This document shows, piece after piece, positions 34,516-43,260 of a stretch of DNA of 64,000 nt; the first letter of the stretch is position 1; each line of letters opens with the position of its first letter. The stretch comes from UBA9926 sp038131595 (GTDB taxonomy: Bacteria; Pseudomonadota; Gammaproteobacteria; Pseudomonadales; Azotimanducaceae), in assembly GCA_038131595.1 (NCBI GenBank), contig JAYPPR010000008.1, positions 124,001-188,000 of the forward strand, read 5' to 3'. The position numbers were made by a program, and so were the translations under genes. The notes beneath the pieces were generated by a model that did no database searches, had not been told where the DNA came from, and was given only the letters and a program-made list of their open reading frames with translations.

Positions 34516-35259
34516 CTAACGAGCCATGGGTGGCGCGCTCGCACCGCCAGGGTGTCGAAAAAAAGGCACCCTTTTTATCCAAAGCAAAAACGCTTGCCAG
34601 TAAATTCGGCGCATCACGGACAGCGTGACCCACGGGAAGCTAAGGATGAATCGTCGAAACTCAGATGGACCAAAACCCTCTCGGATGAAATGAAATCCAG
34701 ATGTAAAAACTTGCGCCTCATCATTAGAAACGCGAATAGTCAGTGCTGCGACATCATTTGGTTCTGGGGCATCAAAACGATAAGTCAACGCCATTGGCAA
34801 AAAGGGCGAGACATGGAACGCCTTGTCAACCGGATCCGTGAAAGGTGGCCTTAAGACATAGACATGACGCTCACCCCAAGGTGTGTTGTGCACTTCGATA
34901 ACCAGATGAGACAGCGCACCTTCTTTGTTTTGGCAATAAAAAACCGCGATTGGATTCATCAACACGCCGAGCATGCGCCACATCGCAAGTAGATAAATCT
35001 GTCCTTCAAACGCATCGCCGGTCTTTTCTTTGATCTGATGCGTTACCTCATCTCGGAGGGTTCGAGACGAAGGCAAGTAGTCCTGCCGAAAAAAAGCAAT
35101 CCAATTAAATCGCTCGAGCGATACCGCGCGAGATTGGGTACACACCGCACCGAGTTCATCAATGTCAACCAGCAGCATTCCGTGCTTGTATCGAAATTCA
35201 TGCTCCACCGGAGAGAAACGCTTGTGGAATACCGTTCCTGTCATGATGCCCGTTTTCAT
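34516..35259 (-). CDS. DUF1365 family protein
   Basis: 247 residues. Family landmarks seen: GTVFHKRFSPVEHEFRYKHG near the N-terminus, MLGVLMNPIAVFYCQN, VIEVHNTPWGERHVYVL, and FHVSPFLPMALTYRF. The biochemical function of DUF1365 is not established to my knowledge. It regularly sits beside CFA-family methyltransferases and COG2907 flavoproteins in proteobacteria, in some cases under sigmaE/ChrR singlet-oxygen control. Here it overlaps the flavoprotein gene by ATGA, supporting a shared function in fatty-acid modification. Confidence 0.85.
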   Translation of the reverse strand: MKTGIMTGTVFHKRFSPVEHEFRYKHGMLLVDIDELGAVCTQSRAVSLERFNWIAFFRQDYLPSSRTLRDEVTHQIKEKTGDAFEGQIYLLAMWRMLGVLMNPIAVFYCQNKEGALSHLVIEVHNTPWGERHVYVLRPPFTDPVDKAFHVSPFLPMALTYRFDAPEPNDVAALTIRVSNDEAQVFTSGFHFIREGFGPSEFRRFILSFPWVTLSVMRRIYWQAFLLWIKRVPFFRHPGGASAPPMAR

Positions 35260-36503
35260 GCGGCCAAGGCCCTGTCTTTCAACGCCCCAACAACCCGTTC
35301 AGCGCTCCAAACCCCATCCTCGTGAAAACCATAACGCCAGTAAGCCCCGCAGTAATGGGTTCTTCCTCGGCCTGAAATGTCACTCCATCGCCGCTGAGCG
35401 GCAACAAACGCTGCATCAAATACCGGGTGGTGATAGGTGACGGATGTCAAAACTTTGGCTGGCGCAATTTCATCATCGGCGTTGAGCGTGACCAAAATAG
35501 GTGTCTCGGTTTCCAGCCCTTCGAGTAAGTTCATCCAATAGGTGAGCTGAGGTCGATCACTTCGGAGGCCGCCATGATAGTTCCAGCTGGCCCATGCTCT
35601 CTTTTCACGCGGCATCAACCTCGCATCCGTGTGCATTACTACCCGGTTGCTTCCATACGGCATCAGCGACAGCGTTGCTCGTTCGTCATCTGAGGGGTCG
35701 GATAGCAACGCTAGCGCCTCATTGCTGTGACAAGCGAAAATCACTTCGTCAAACGTTTCACGCACTCCGTTAAAGGAAACTTCAACGTGATCAGCGGTTC
35801 TTTTCACCGATTCCACTGTTACGCCACTTCGAGCGTCTGCGAGGGAAGACAGAACCCGCGTAACGTAACTACTTGACCCACCCTTAACCACGAACCAAGT
35901 GGGACGATTTTTTAAGTCCAACAAACCGTGATGTAAGAAAAATTGGGTGAGCATGCCCACGGGAAAGTCATTGATATCCTCATCTCCCGTTGACCAAATG
36001 GCGGCCGCCATTGGCAAGAGATAGTCAGATTGAAAGGCTCTACCGAGCCCAGCCGATTGAAAGAACTCACTAAGTGGTCGCGCGTCAGCCGGGTCTACGC
36101 GTTTAGCGATCCGGTTAAATTTCAGGATGTCCTTGACCATCCATAGAAATGAAGGATTGACGAGATTACGGCGCTGCGCGAACAGTGTATTTAAGTTGTG
36201 TCCGTTGTATTCCAGACGATCACGGCGCAGGCTGAAACTCATTTCAGTTTTCTGATAGTCGCATCCCAGCTCGCTTAAGAGCGACATAAATCGAGGATAA
36301 GTTCGATCGTTGAACACAATAAATCCCGTGTCCACCGGGAAGTGCTCGTCACCCAAGACCACATCATGGGTTTGTGTGTGCCCTCCGAAATACTCATTTT
36401 TCTCAAACAAGGTCACTTCAAAGTAGGGGGTGAGCTGATGTGCACAGGTCAGTCCAGAAATGCCAGAGCCAATAATGGCGATACGCTTCGACGGACTACT
36501 CAT
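35256..36503 (-). CDS. FAD-dependent amine-oxidase-like flavoprotein (COG2907 type)
   Basis: 415 residues. It begins IAIIGSGISGLTCAHQL (Rossmann FAD site) then LFEKNEYFGGHTQTHDV, with the C-terminal RTHYCGAYWRYGFHEDGV typical of COG2907 flavoproteins that cluster with cfa and DUF1365. Members are inferred to oxidise or desaturate acyl chains, and related genes have been tied to methylated or furan fatty acids in Rhodobacter; the precise reaction is not shown here. ATG 36503 is chosen because GGAGGCGGG lies just upstream; the frame is open to 36539. ATGA overlap with the DUF1365 gene downstream. Confidence 0.85.
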   Translation of the reverse strand: MSSPSKRIAIIGSGISGLTCAHQLTPYFEVTLFEKNEYFGGHTQTHDVVLGDEHFPVDTGFIVFNDRTYPRFMSLLSELGCDYQKTEMSFSLRRDRLEYNGHNLNTLFAQRRNLVNPSFLWMVKDILKFNRIAKRVDPADARPLSEFFQSAGLGRAFQSDYLLPMAAAIWSTGDEDINDFPVGMLTQFFLHHGLLDLKNRPTWFVVKGGSSSYVTRVLSSLADARSGVTVESVKRTADHVEVSFNGVRETFDEVIFACHSNEALALLSDPSDDERATLSLMPYGSNRVVMHTDARLMPREKRAWASWNYHGGLRSDRPQLTYWMNLLEGLETETPILVTLNADDEIAPAKVLTSVTYHHPVFDAAFVAAQRRWSDISGRGRTHYCGAYWRYGFHEDGVWSAERVVGALKDRALAA

Positions 36504-36663
36504 AACCCGCCTCCGGGCGAGAGATGAGGCTTCTCTCACGTTCAGGCCTCACCGTGTCATACCAGTCAATAGCAACGCCATGGCGCAACCTGGTAAAGCC
36601 GCTCACGACTGGATCCGGTACCCACGGAGTATGTCCATGTGGCGCTTTACTTTTGGATGCGCC

Positions 36664-36669
36664 TATAAT
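36664..36669 (+). promoter_or_regulatory. Consensus -10 box placing transcription start at the desaturase ATG
   Basis: TATAAT ends 6 nt before the ATG at 36676, so initiation would fall on or next to the start codon. There is no Shine-Dalgarno sequence. No good -35 was seen at 16-18 bp. Confidence 0.4.
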
Positions 36670-36675
36670 TCGCCC

Positions 36676-37572
36676 ATGGATTACATCACTAGCGATCAAC
36701 TCAAACGCGTTACGAAACGCAGTTCGTTTGAAGCCAGCAAACTGATCGTCACCGATTGGGTGATCATCACCGGCACGTTTTTGGTGGCTGCTTATTGGCC
36801 GAATCTGCTCACCTGGGTGATCGCAGTGTTTATTTTGGGTGCGCGTCAGCTTGGTCTTGGGGTCATTGTCCATGAAACCGGACACGGCACCTTTTTCCCT
36901 TCGAAGTCGCTGAACGAATTTGCTGGCAGATGGTTGTCCGGGTACTGGGTGTTTTCCAATAAGTCCGGGTACATGCGTGTTCATCGAAAGCACCATGAGT
37001 TAGCAGGCACGGATGCCGATCCTGACCTTGGAAACTACATCCACTACCCCGTTAGTCAGCGAAGTTTCATGCGCAAAATTTGGCGGGATCTGTCCGGTCA
37101 AACTGGCTGGCGAAGAATGAAATCGATAGGGCGATCGCTCAAGCGATACCGAAGCCTTGACGCTGAGGCTCAGGCCACCATCAGGGGCGGTGTCATTCTT
37201 AATGGGGGTCTCTTGGTTGTGGTCACTTTGGCAGGGCACCCTGAGCTGTTTTTGCTCTGGGTCATCGCTTTTATGACCACCCACATGTTGAGCACTCGCC
37301 TTCGTCAAATGGCGGAGCACGCGGCCGTGCCCGATCGTCTGAGTAGTGATGCTCGATTGAACACAAGGACGTTGTATACCAGGTGGTGGGAACGACTTTT
37401 CATTGCACCCCATCAGATTGCCTACCATATGGAGCATCATTTGCTGCAGTCGGTGCCCATTTATCGCTTGCCGCTTTTCCATCAGATGCTGCTTGAAAAC
37501 GGGTATCACAAAGGGGTGGTCTTCGTAAGGGGCTTTTGGCCACTGATCCAACAAATCACGCTAAAAAACTAA
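36676..37572 (+). CDS. Membrane fatty-acid desaturase
   Basis: 298 residues. Three histidine boxes of the diiron desaturase family are present: HETGH (HxxxH, about residue 72), HRKHH (HxxHH, about 110) and HMEHH (HxxHH, about 256), with hydrophobic spans between them. It would introduce a double bond into acyl chains at the inner membrane using O2 and a reductant. The frame is open upstream to 36460, but ATG 36676 has a TATAAT just before it and marks where homology-like sequence begins. It is divergent from the flavoprotein gene, so it could supply the unsaturated acyl substrate for the CFA-type methyltransferases. Confidence 0.88.
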   Translation: MDYITSDQLKRVTKRSSFEASKLIVTDWVIITGTFLVAAYWPNLLTWVIAVFILGARQLGLGVIVHETGHGTFFPSKSLNEFAGRWLSGYWVFSNKSGYMRVHRKHHELAGTDADPDLGNYIHYPVSQRSFMRKIWRDLSGQTGWRRMKSIGRSLKRYRSLDAEAQATIRGGVILNGGLLVVVTLAGHPELFLLWVIAFMTTHMLSTRLRQMAEHAAVPDRLSSDARLNTRTLYTRWWERLFIAPHQIAYHMEHHLLQSVPIYRLPLFHQMLLENGYHKGVVFVRGFWPLIQQITLKN

Positions 37573-37587
37573 TAACAACCCTGACTC

Positions 37588-37782
37588 CTAGGAGGCAGAA
37601 GCACTGACCTCGTTGTCGCGACTATTGTCGAGTTTTCTCGCAATTTCCTCGCGATGCACAGCCACTTCTTTGGGCGCTTTCACTCCCAGCCTAATCTGAT
37701 TACCTTTCATGCTAAGCACAGTGACTTCGACCTCATCGCCAATGACCAAGGTCTCGCCAACTTTACGTGTAAGAATGAGCAC
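37588..37782 (-). CDS. csrA: Carbon storage regulator CsrA
   Basis: 64 residues, full length. MLILTRKVGETLVIGDEV and NQIRLGVKAPKEVAVHREEI are diagnostic. CsrA is a homodimeric RNA-binding protein that binds GGA motifs in mRNA leaders and changes translation or stability. The RNA-contacting Arg44-like residue of HREE is kept. Start is GTG, 4 nt after AGGGGG; this leader (GGGGAGGGGG) could itself be a CsrA target, as autoregulation is known in E. coli. It lies downstream of lysC, as in many gammaproteobacteria. Confidence 0.95.
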   Translation of the reverse strand: MLILTRKVGETLVIGDEVEVTVLSMKGNQIRLGVKAPKEVAVHREEIARKLDNSRDNEVSASAS

Positions 37783-38149
37783 TACCCCCTCCCCGGCCTT
37801 TTGGCCGTAGTGTGTGAGCTCGCTAACGCTTTTCTTATTTTTATTTTGAAGTCTTTATAACGACTTCTTTTTTATTCTTGTTGTAAGCGAGTAAAAAACT
37901 GGTGTTTCCGCAATAGGAACTCTCACCGTCGACCTTTAATGTAAACCAAGGTACAGCGTTGAGACAACCCCTCTCTTTCGATTCAATTTTGACCCTAACA
38001 TGCTCTATGCGTGAGCCCTACGTGTGGCGCTAGCTGCGAAACGCAATGCTCGCGCATAAATGCATTCTGCGTGAGGCGCGATACTCGTTATTACTGCTGA
38101 TTGGATTAGGGATATCGAAACTGGTAAGGCCGGGACGAACTACAGCGGC
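37783..38149. other. csrA leader and lysC-csrA gap
   Basis: 367 bp. In enteric bacteria tRNA genes often follow csrA; none was seen here. The stretch at about 37830-37880 is AT-rich and may hold the csrA promoter. Confidence 0.4.
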
Positions 38150-39385
38150 TCAAATGTCTTGGCTTTGCTCCATGTCGAAACCCTTGTGGAGGGCCCTTGC
38201 AGCTAGCTCAAGATATTTTTCGTCAATGACAACCGATATCTTGATTTCAGAGGTAGATATCATTTGTATGTTGATACCCTCTTCAGCAAGGATGTCGAAC
38301 ATTCTGCTCGCAACTCCGGCGTGTGACCGCATCCCGACGCCGACGATGGAGAGCTTGGCAATATGAGGGTCGCCGAGAACTTCTCCTGCCTGAATCTCGG
38401 CAGAAACACCCTTGAGAATCTGCTCAGCCTGAGGATAGTCCGCTTTGGCCACCGTAAAAGTGAAATCAGTACTCTGATCTGCGCCAATATTTTGAACGAT
38501 CATGTCGACTTCAATATTTGCTTCACTAATCGGCGAAAGAATTCGAGAGGCGATACCCGGTTGATCCTTCACACCCCGTATGGTGAGCTTCGCTTCATCC
38601 GAGGTGAAAGCGACGCCAGATATAAGGGGGGCTTCCATCATGACTGTCTCCTCTGTAGTGATCAGCGTACCAGGACCATCTTTAAAACTTGATAATACTC
38701 GCAGGGGCACCGCATATTTGTTGGCCAGTTCAACCGCTCGTGAATGCAGTACCTTAGAGCCAGAACTAGCGAGTTCCAGCATTTCTTCAAACGTCACCTG
38801 CGCAAGCCTTGAAGCACCAGCGACCACGCGCGGATCAGTCGTGTAAACGCCTTCAACATCCGTGAATATCTGGCACTCATCCGCAGAGAGTGCGGCCGCC
38901 AGCGCGACCGCTGTAGTATCGGAGCCACCTCGACCAAGCGTCGTTACCCGCCCATCTTCGCTAACCCCCTGGAAACCTGCTACCACCGGCACGATGCCCA
39001 GAGAGAGCGATTGTTCCAGCGCCTGCGTCTCTATCGATAGAATTCGCGCCCGGCTGTGGGCTGCGTCAGTGTGAATTGGTATTTGATGGCCTTGATAAGA
39101 GCGAGCAGTAACGCCCGCCTTCATCAGCGATAATGCAAGCAGTGCGATAGACACCTGCTCACCTGTTGACAACAACACGTCTAATTCCTGTCGACCTGCT
39201 GGGTTTTGGTAGTCGACCTGCTCCGCGAGATCAACGAGTCGATCCGTTTCATGACCCATTGCCGACACAACTAAGACGACTTCATGGCCCTCATCCCTCA
39301 GCCCGTTGACGCGCTGAGCAATTCGATCCATCAGTTCGGTGGTAGCGACTGAGGTGCCACCAAATTTCATGACTAACCGCGCCAC
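38150..39385 (-). CDS. lysC: Aspartate kinase
   Basis: 411 residues, the monofunctional length. LVMKFGGTSVA is the catalytic N-terminus, GRGGSDTTAVALAAAL the ATP/aspartate region and FTDVEGVYTTDPR the loop with the substrate-binding residues. Two C-terminal ACT domains (about 265-405) bind Lys/Thr for feedback control. It phosphorylates aspartate, the first step to lysine, threonine and methionine. Start is GTG with AGAAGGGA upstream; ATG 39370 would cut the conserved N-terminus. The leader carries CAGTTGT repeats. Confidence 0.95.
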   Translation of the reverse strand: MARLVMKFGGTSVATTELMDRIAQRVNGLRDEGHEVVLVVSAMGHETDRLVDLAEQVDYQNPAGRQELDVLLSTGEQVSIALLALSLMKAGVTARSYQGHQIPIHTDAAHSRARILSIETQALEQSLSLGIVPVVAGFQGVSEDGRVTTLGRGGSDTTAVALAAALSADECQIFTDVEGVYTTDPRVVAGASRLAQVTFEEMLELASSGSKVLHSRAVELANKYAVPLRVLSSFKDGPGTLITTEETVMMEAPLISGVAFTSDEAKLTIRGVKDQPGIASRILSPISEANIEVDMIVQNIGADQSTDFTFTVAKADYPQAEQILKGVSAEIQAGEVLGDPHIAKLSIVGVGMRSHAGVASRMFDILAEEGINIQMISTSEIKISVVIDEKYLELAARALHKGFDMEQSQDI

Positions 39386-39447
39386 TGCTCGTCCCTTCTT
39401 GCTTATCTACCCGTGTTATCTGCGGCGTTCTATCTGTCGATTTTTAC

Positions 39448-39513
39448 ACAACTGTTTTTATACGCAGGCCTTTTTCACACAACTGCTTTCAAACAACTGC
39501 TTACAGACAACTG
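39448..39513. repeat. ACAACTG direct repeats in the lysC leader
   Basis: ACAACTG at 39448, 39479, 39493 and 39507 (spacings 31, 14, 14). On the lysC coding strand the unit reads CAGTTGT. They lie 63-128 bp before the start codon and could be operator-like sites or slippage products. Confidence 0.75.
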
Positions 39514-39708
39514 TTCTCATTAGCCTTTTTTGAGCAGCAGCTTTGACCGACTACTTTTATTGACCAGCTATTGGACAGCGGCTACCGTCCGATCCTCGGC
39601 CAACCAACCTGCACCTAACTTCTGGGAAAACCGTGCTGATTAAACACCGCGTACCGCCTAAGCCCAAGCCGCTTTAGCAACGACGCGGATTTTAGCGACT
39701 TTGGATCA

Positions 39709-42303
39709 TTACACCAGTGCTTTTTCGACGAAACCGACAACCGATTCTAGGGCCCCATCCAACTCATCGACTTGGTCGCCTCCTGCTCGCGCAAGATCTT
39801 TTCTTCCTCCACCCTTACCACCGACTTGTTGTGCAACGTGATTCACAATTTGTCCAGCATCCAACCGGTCAGTTAGGTCTTGGGTCACTCCAGCGATCAA
39901 GGCGATTCGCCCCCCTTGGACAGAGGCAAGTACCACCACACCGGACCCCAACTTATTCTTCATTTTATCGACTGCATCCGGCAGAGATTTAGGATCAGCG
40001 CCTTCAACCCGCTTCGCAATCAGCGAGATGCCGGCGACTTCTTCCACCTCGGTTTCGCTGGACCCACCTGACAAGAGGCGAGCGTTTAAATCGGCTAATT
40101 CCTTCTCTAACCGGCGTTGGTTCTCCACCATCGCATCAATGCGTTGAGACAATTGTGCTGGGTCCGTTTTTAGCTGTCGGCCCAGGGCTACGAGCTGTCC
40201 CTCCATCTCGTTCACCCAGCTCGCCGCCCTCAAACCGGATATCGCCTCAATACGGCGGACGCCTGAAGCAATGCCCTGCTCCGAGACAATCTTAAACAGA
40301 CCAATATCACCCGTCCGCTGGACATGGGTTCCCCCGCACAGCTCGATCGAGAAACCCTCGCCCATCGTCAGCACACGCACACTCTGCGAGTACTTTTCGC
40401 CGAATAATGCCATCGCTCCCTTCTCGCGCGCCGCCTCTATCGCCATTTCTTCGGTGACGACTTCCGTATTGCGCAAGATTTCCTCATTAACCCGCTGCTC
40501 GATCTGACTGAGTTCTTCGTCAGTGACCGCTTCAAAGTGGGAAAAATCAAACCGAAGCTTCTCATCATCAACGAGCGAGCCCCTTTGGTTGACGTGCGTG
40601 CCGAGTACTTCCCGCAGCGCTGCGTGAAGCAGATGCGTGGCCGAGTGATGCCTTGCGGTGGCGGCTCGCCTGGTTGCTTCAACATCCGCATCACACTGAA
40701 GACCGACCTCGAGCGTCCCTTCCTCGACCATGACCCGGTGGAGATGGGTCTCGCCGGATTTGATCGTATCCAAGACCCTGACCTGCACGCCGTTTGCCGC
40801 GACCATACCGGTATCACCTACCTGCCCCCCACTCTCTGCGTAAAAGGGGGTCGCGTTGAGCACCATATATCCTTCATCGCCAACATTGAGCGATTGCTCG
40901 GCGGCACCTTCTTTAAACAGCGCCACAACTTCCGCTTGTTGTGACAGTGCGTTGTATCCATTGAACGTTGAAGTACCCTCAAACGTGAGATCCTGATCTT
41001 CCGCAGCTGAAAACCGACTGGCTGAGCGAGCGCGCGCCCGCTGGGCCTCCATTGCTGCTTCGAACCCTTCCATATCGAGTTGCAGCCCTCGTTCTCGAGC
41101 AATATCGCCCGTCAAATCAGTAGGAAAACCGTAGGTGTCATAGAGTTTGAAGACCACCTCGCCAGGAATCGTCTCGTCCCCAAGCCCCGCTAGCGCATCC
41201 TCAAGAATACGCATGCCTTGATCCAACGTGAGCTGAAATTGCTCCTCCTCCTTTCTTAGCACCCGCTCGATCTGTTCTCGCATTTCACTGACAAACGGAT
41301 AGGCGTGTTGCATGGTCTCAGCAAGTGTTTGAACCAGTTCACAGAAGAAAGGCTCGGTCGCCCCTAGCGCATGTCCGTGACGAAGGGCTCGGCGAATAAT
41401 TCGTCGCATGACATATCCGCGTCCTTCGTTTGAAGGAAGCACACCATCGGTGATCAAGAACACCGCCGAACGCAGATGATCTGCTATCACTTTCAGAGAA
41501 GGATGTTCGATATCCTCAACCAGCAAGCGTTGAGCAGCGGCTCGGATAATCGGTTGAAATAGATCAGTGTCGTAGTTGTTATGAACGTCTTGCATGACAG
41601 CGGCGAGCCGCTCTAGCCCCATTCCTGTGTCAACGCAGGGACTTGGAAGAGGAATTAATTCGCCATCTGCTTGGCGGTCATATTGCGTGAATACTAAGTT
41701 CCAAATTTCGATATATCGGTCCAAGTCATCATCAGGACTGCCTGGCGGCCCACCAGGAACCGAATCACCATGATCGAAAAAGATCTCCGAGCAAGGTCCG
41801 CAAGGACCGGTATCCCCCATGGTCCAAAAATTGTCCTTGTCTCCCATTCGGCTCATGCGATTCGGGTCAAAGCCGATTTCATTCACCCAGATATCCCAGG
41901 CTTCATCGTCACTGTCGTGGATCGTCACCCAGAGCTTGTCCTTCGGCAGTTTGAGCACCTGGGTCAAAAACTCCCAACTAAATCTAATCGCTTCACTTTT
42001 GAAATAGTCGCCGAAGCTGAAATTGCCCAGCATTTCGAAAAATGTGTGGTGCCTTGCCGTATAACCGACGTTATCTAGATCATTGTGCTTCCCGCCGGCA
42101 CGAATACATCGCTGACATGACGCGGCGCGCGTGTAGCCTCGATCCTCACGTAGGGCAAACGCCTCTTTAAATTGCACCATCCCAGAATTGGTGAACAGCA
42201 AGGTTGGATCGTTATCGGGCACCAAAGAGGAGGAATCCACAATGGTGTGCCCCTCTTGCTTGAAGTAATCAAGATAGGCTTGGCGAATCGAATGGCTTTG
42301 CAT
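39709..42303 (-). CDS. alaS: Alanyl-tRNA synthetase
   Basis: 864 residues, normal length. Class II motifs lie at the N-terminus (SIRQAYLDYFKQEGHTIV; SGMVQFKEAF; RHHTFFEMLGNFSFGDYFK). The editing domain carries HHSATHLLHAAL and CGGTHV, the zinc/metal-binding HxxxH and CxxxH that clear mischarged Ser- and Gly-tRNA. The C-terminal C-Ala domain ends with GGKGGGRKDLARAGG. GGGAGCC precedes the ATG. It sits between recX and lysC. Confidence 0.97.
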   Translation of the reverse strand: MQSHSIRQAYLDYFKQEGHTIVDSSSLVPDNDPTLLFTNSGMVQFKEAFALREDRGYTRAASCQRCIRAGGKHNDLDNVGYTARHHTFFEMLGNFSFGDYFKSEAIRFSWEFLTQVLKLPKDKLWVTIHDSDDEAWDIWVNEIGFDPNRMSRMGDKDNFWTMGDTGPCGPCSEIFFDHGDSVPGGPPGSPDDDLDRYIEIWNLVFTQYDRQADGELIPLPSPCVDTGMGLERLAAVMQDVHNNYDTDLFQPIIRAAAQRLLVEDIEHPSLKVIADHLRSAVFLITDGVLPSNEGRGYVMRRIIRRALRHGHALGATEPFFCELVQTLAETMQHAYPFVSEMREQIERVLRKEEEQFQLTLDQGMRILEDALAGLGDETIPGEVVFKLYDTYGFPTDLTGDIARERGLQLDMEGFEAAMEAQRARARSASRFSAAEDQDLTFEGTSTFNGYNALSQQAEVVALFKEGAAEQSLNVGDEGYMVLNATPFYAESGGQVGDTGMVAANGVQVRVLDTIKSGETHLHRVMVEEGTLEVGLQCDADVEATRRAATARHHSATHLLHAALREVLGTHVNQRGSLVDDEKLRFDFSHFEAVTDEELSQIEQRVNEEILRNTEVVTEEMAIEAAREKGAMALFGEKYSQSVRVLTMGEGFSIELCGGTHVQRTGDIGLFKIVSEQGIASGVRRIEAISGLRAASWVNEMEGQLVALGRQLKTDPAQLSQRIDAMVENQRRLEKELADLNARLLSGGSSETEVEEVAGISLIAKRVEGADPKSLPDAVDKMKNKLGSGVVVLASVQGGRIALIAGVTQDLTDRLDAGQIVNHVAQQVGGKGGGRKDLARAGGDQVDELDGALESVVGFVEKALV

Positions 42304-42366
42304 GGATCAGGCTCCCGGGGACCCGAGTGCTCCATTCGCCTCGGGCTAGGTCAACATTGGCCCGCC

Positions 42367-42395
42367 ATTATAGAGCAGAAGCGATATGTTCATAA
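42367..42395 (-). promoter_or_regulatory. Candidate alaS promoter overlapping the end of recX
   Basis: On the minus strand TTATGA, 17 bp, TATAAT. The -10 is about 64 bp before the alaS ATG and lies over the last codon of recX. Confidence 0.5.
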
Positions 42396-42808
42396 CCGAA
42401 CCCTCTCCCCTGAAGGAAACGCTGCCTACGCGCGCGCTCCTTGGGACTGAGCGGTTCACCAACACTTCCGCCAAATTTCTTTTCACTGACAGTTTTAGCC
42501 AATTCACTCCAGTCGTACTTTGAGTCAGAGAGTGCAGCACTGATCACTGCCCCATCCACCGATTTAGCGCGCAGCTGATGCCTGATCTTGGCGGGACCTT
42601 GGCCCTTGTTCGCCTTGTATCGAACGAACATCTCAGCAAAGCGCTTATCATTCTGAAGACCGACTTCCTGCAACCGCTCTAGGACAGCGTCTAGATGCAT
42701 CTCGCCTTCGGGATACTTTTTCTTCAGCTTTGATCGTAGTTCTCCAGCGCTATGCTCTCTACTTGCCAAAAGGCCAAGGCTACCGTTGTACACCGCAGCA
42801 AATGTCAC
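42368..42808 (-). CDS. recX: RecX regulatory protein
   Basis: 146 residues, a usual RecX size: three-helix repeats with LGLLASREHSAGELRSKLKKK, FAEMFVRYKANKGQGPAKIRHQL and RARRQRFLQGRGFGYEHI. RecX caps and disassembles RecA filaments. Start is GTG with GGAGAA 4-6 nt upstream. Upstream of that codon the same frame stays open for about 115 codons without ATG, GTG or TTG, so an N-terminal extension from a rare start codon is conceivable but not needed. Confidence 0.88.
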   Translation of the reverse strand: MTFAAVYNGSLGLLASREHSAGELRSKLKKKYPEGEMHLDAVLERLQEVGLQNDKRFAEMFVRYKANKGQGPAKIRHQLRAKSVDGAVISAALSDSKYDWSELAKTVSEKKFGGSVGEPLSPKERARRQRFLQGRGFGYEHIASAL

Positions 42809-43260
42809 AACTTCTCCAGTGCCGATACTTCGGGAGCCATCTCGATCGGTTTCACCGCCCTCACTAGACTCAATTGGAGGGGTTAGCGATATTCCATCAT
42901 CCGAAAGCGCAGGATCCCGTCCGTGTGCTTGCCTTTCAGTCGAGAGCCCTCCCTTGTCCAGCTTGGTTCTTCCAGGTCCGCTTGAAGACAGAAGGGTCTT
43001 ACTACCTAAGTCAGTTGGAGCGACGTCTAGCGGTGTCGCTATTTTTTCGGAAGCTGGCGCCTCCAGAGAAACTGACGTCTCTCGAGATGATGGTGTGTTT
43101 TGAGAGGATATCGCAGGGGGCGGATAAGATCGGACGCAACACTGAACGGGGAATGACTATTCCCCGTCAGCGCTATGAGTCTTTTGGTTTTCTTTGAAAC
43201 TGGATCATGCGTTTTGCCAGTGTGGTCAACCATGCGTAATCTGTTATTCCGCTGATATCG
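42809..43260. other. recA-recX gap, 452 bp
   Basis: Unusually long for this gene pair. It holds a strong hairpin (43146-43167) and a stop-free frame running into recX. Plus-strand ORFs (42786-43103, 42874-43197) are not recognisable. Confidence 0.5.
43146..43167. other. Perfect 9-bp hairpin downstream of recA
   Basis: ACGGGGAAT and ATTCCCCGT are exact complements around a GACT loop, 94 bp past the recA stop. No T-run follows on the minus strand. It may act as a weak terminator or mRNA-stabilising structure limiting recX expression. Confidence 0.5.

Noticed and set aside
10137..36503. A defence, secretion or mobile-element island in the accessory region
   Set aside because: No transposase, integrase, restriction, toxin-antitoxin, reverse transcriptase or attachment-site signs were found; the genes are ordinary metabolic and envelope functions.
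37574..37620. Bidirectional terminator between desaturase and csrA
   Set aside because: Only a short CTCCTAGGAG palindrome is present, with no loop or U-tract.
37783..38149. tRNA genes next to csrA
   Set aside because: Scanned both strands for T-loop and acceptor patterns; none fitted a cloverleaf.
42786..43197. Two plus-strand ORFs in the recA-recX gap
   Set aside because: They overlap each other in different frames, lack good ribosome-binding sites, and one runs into recX antisense.
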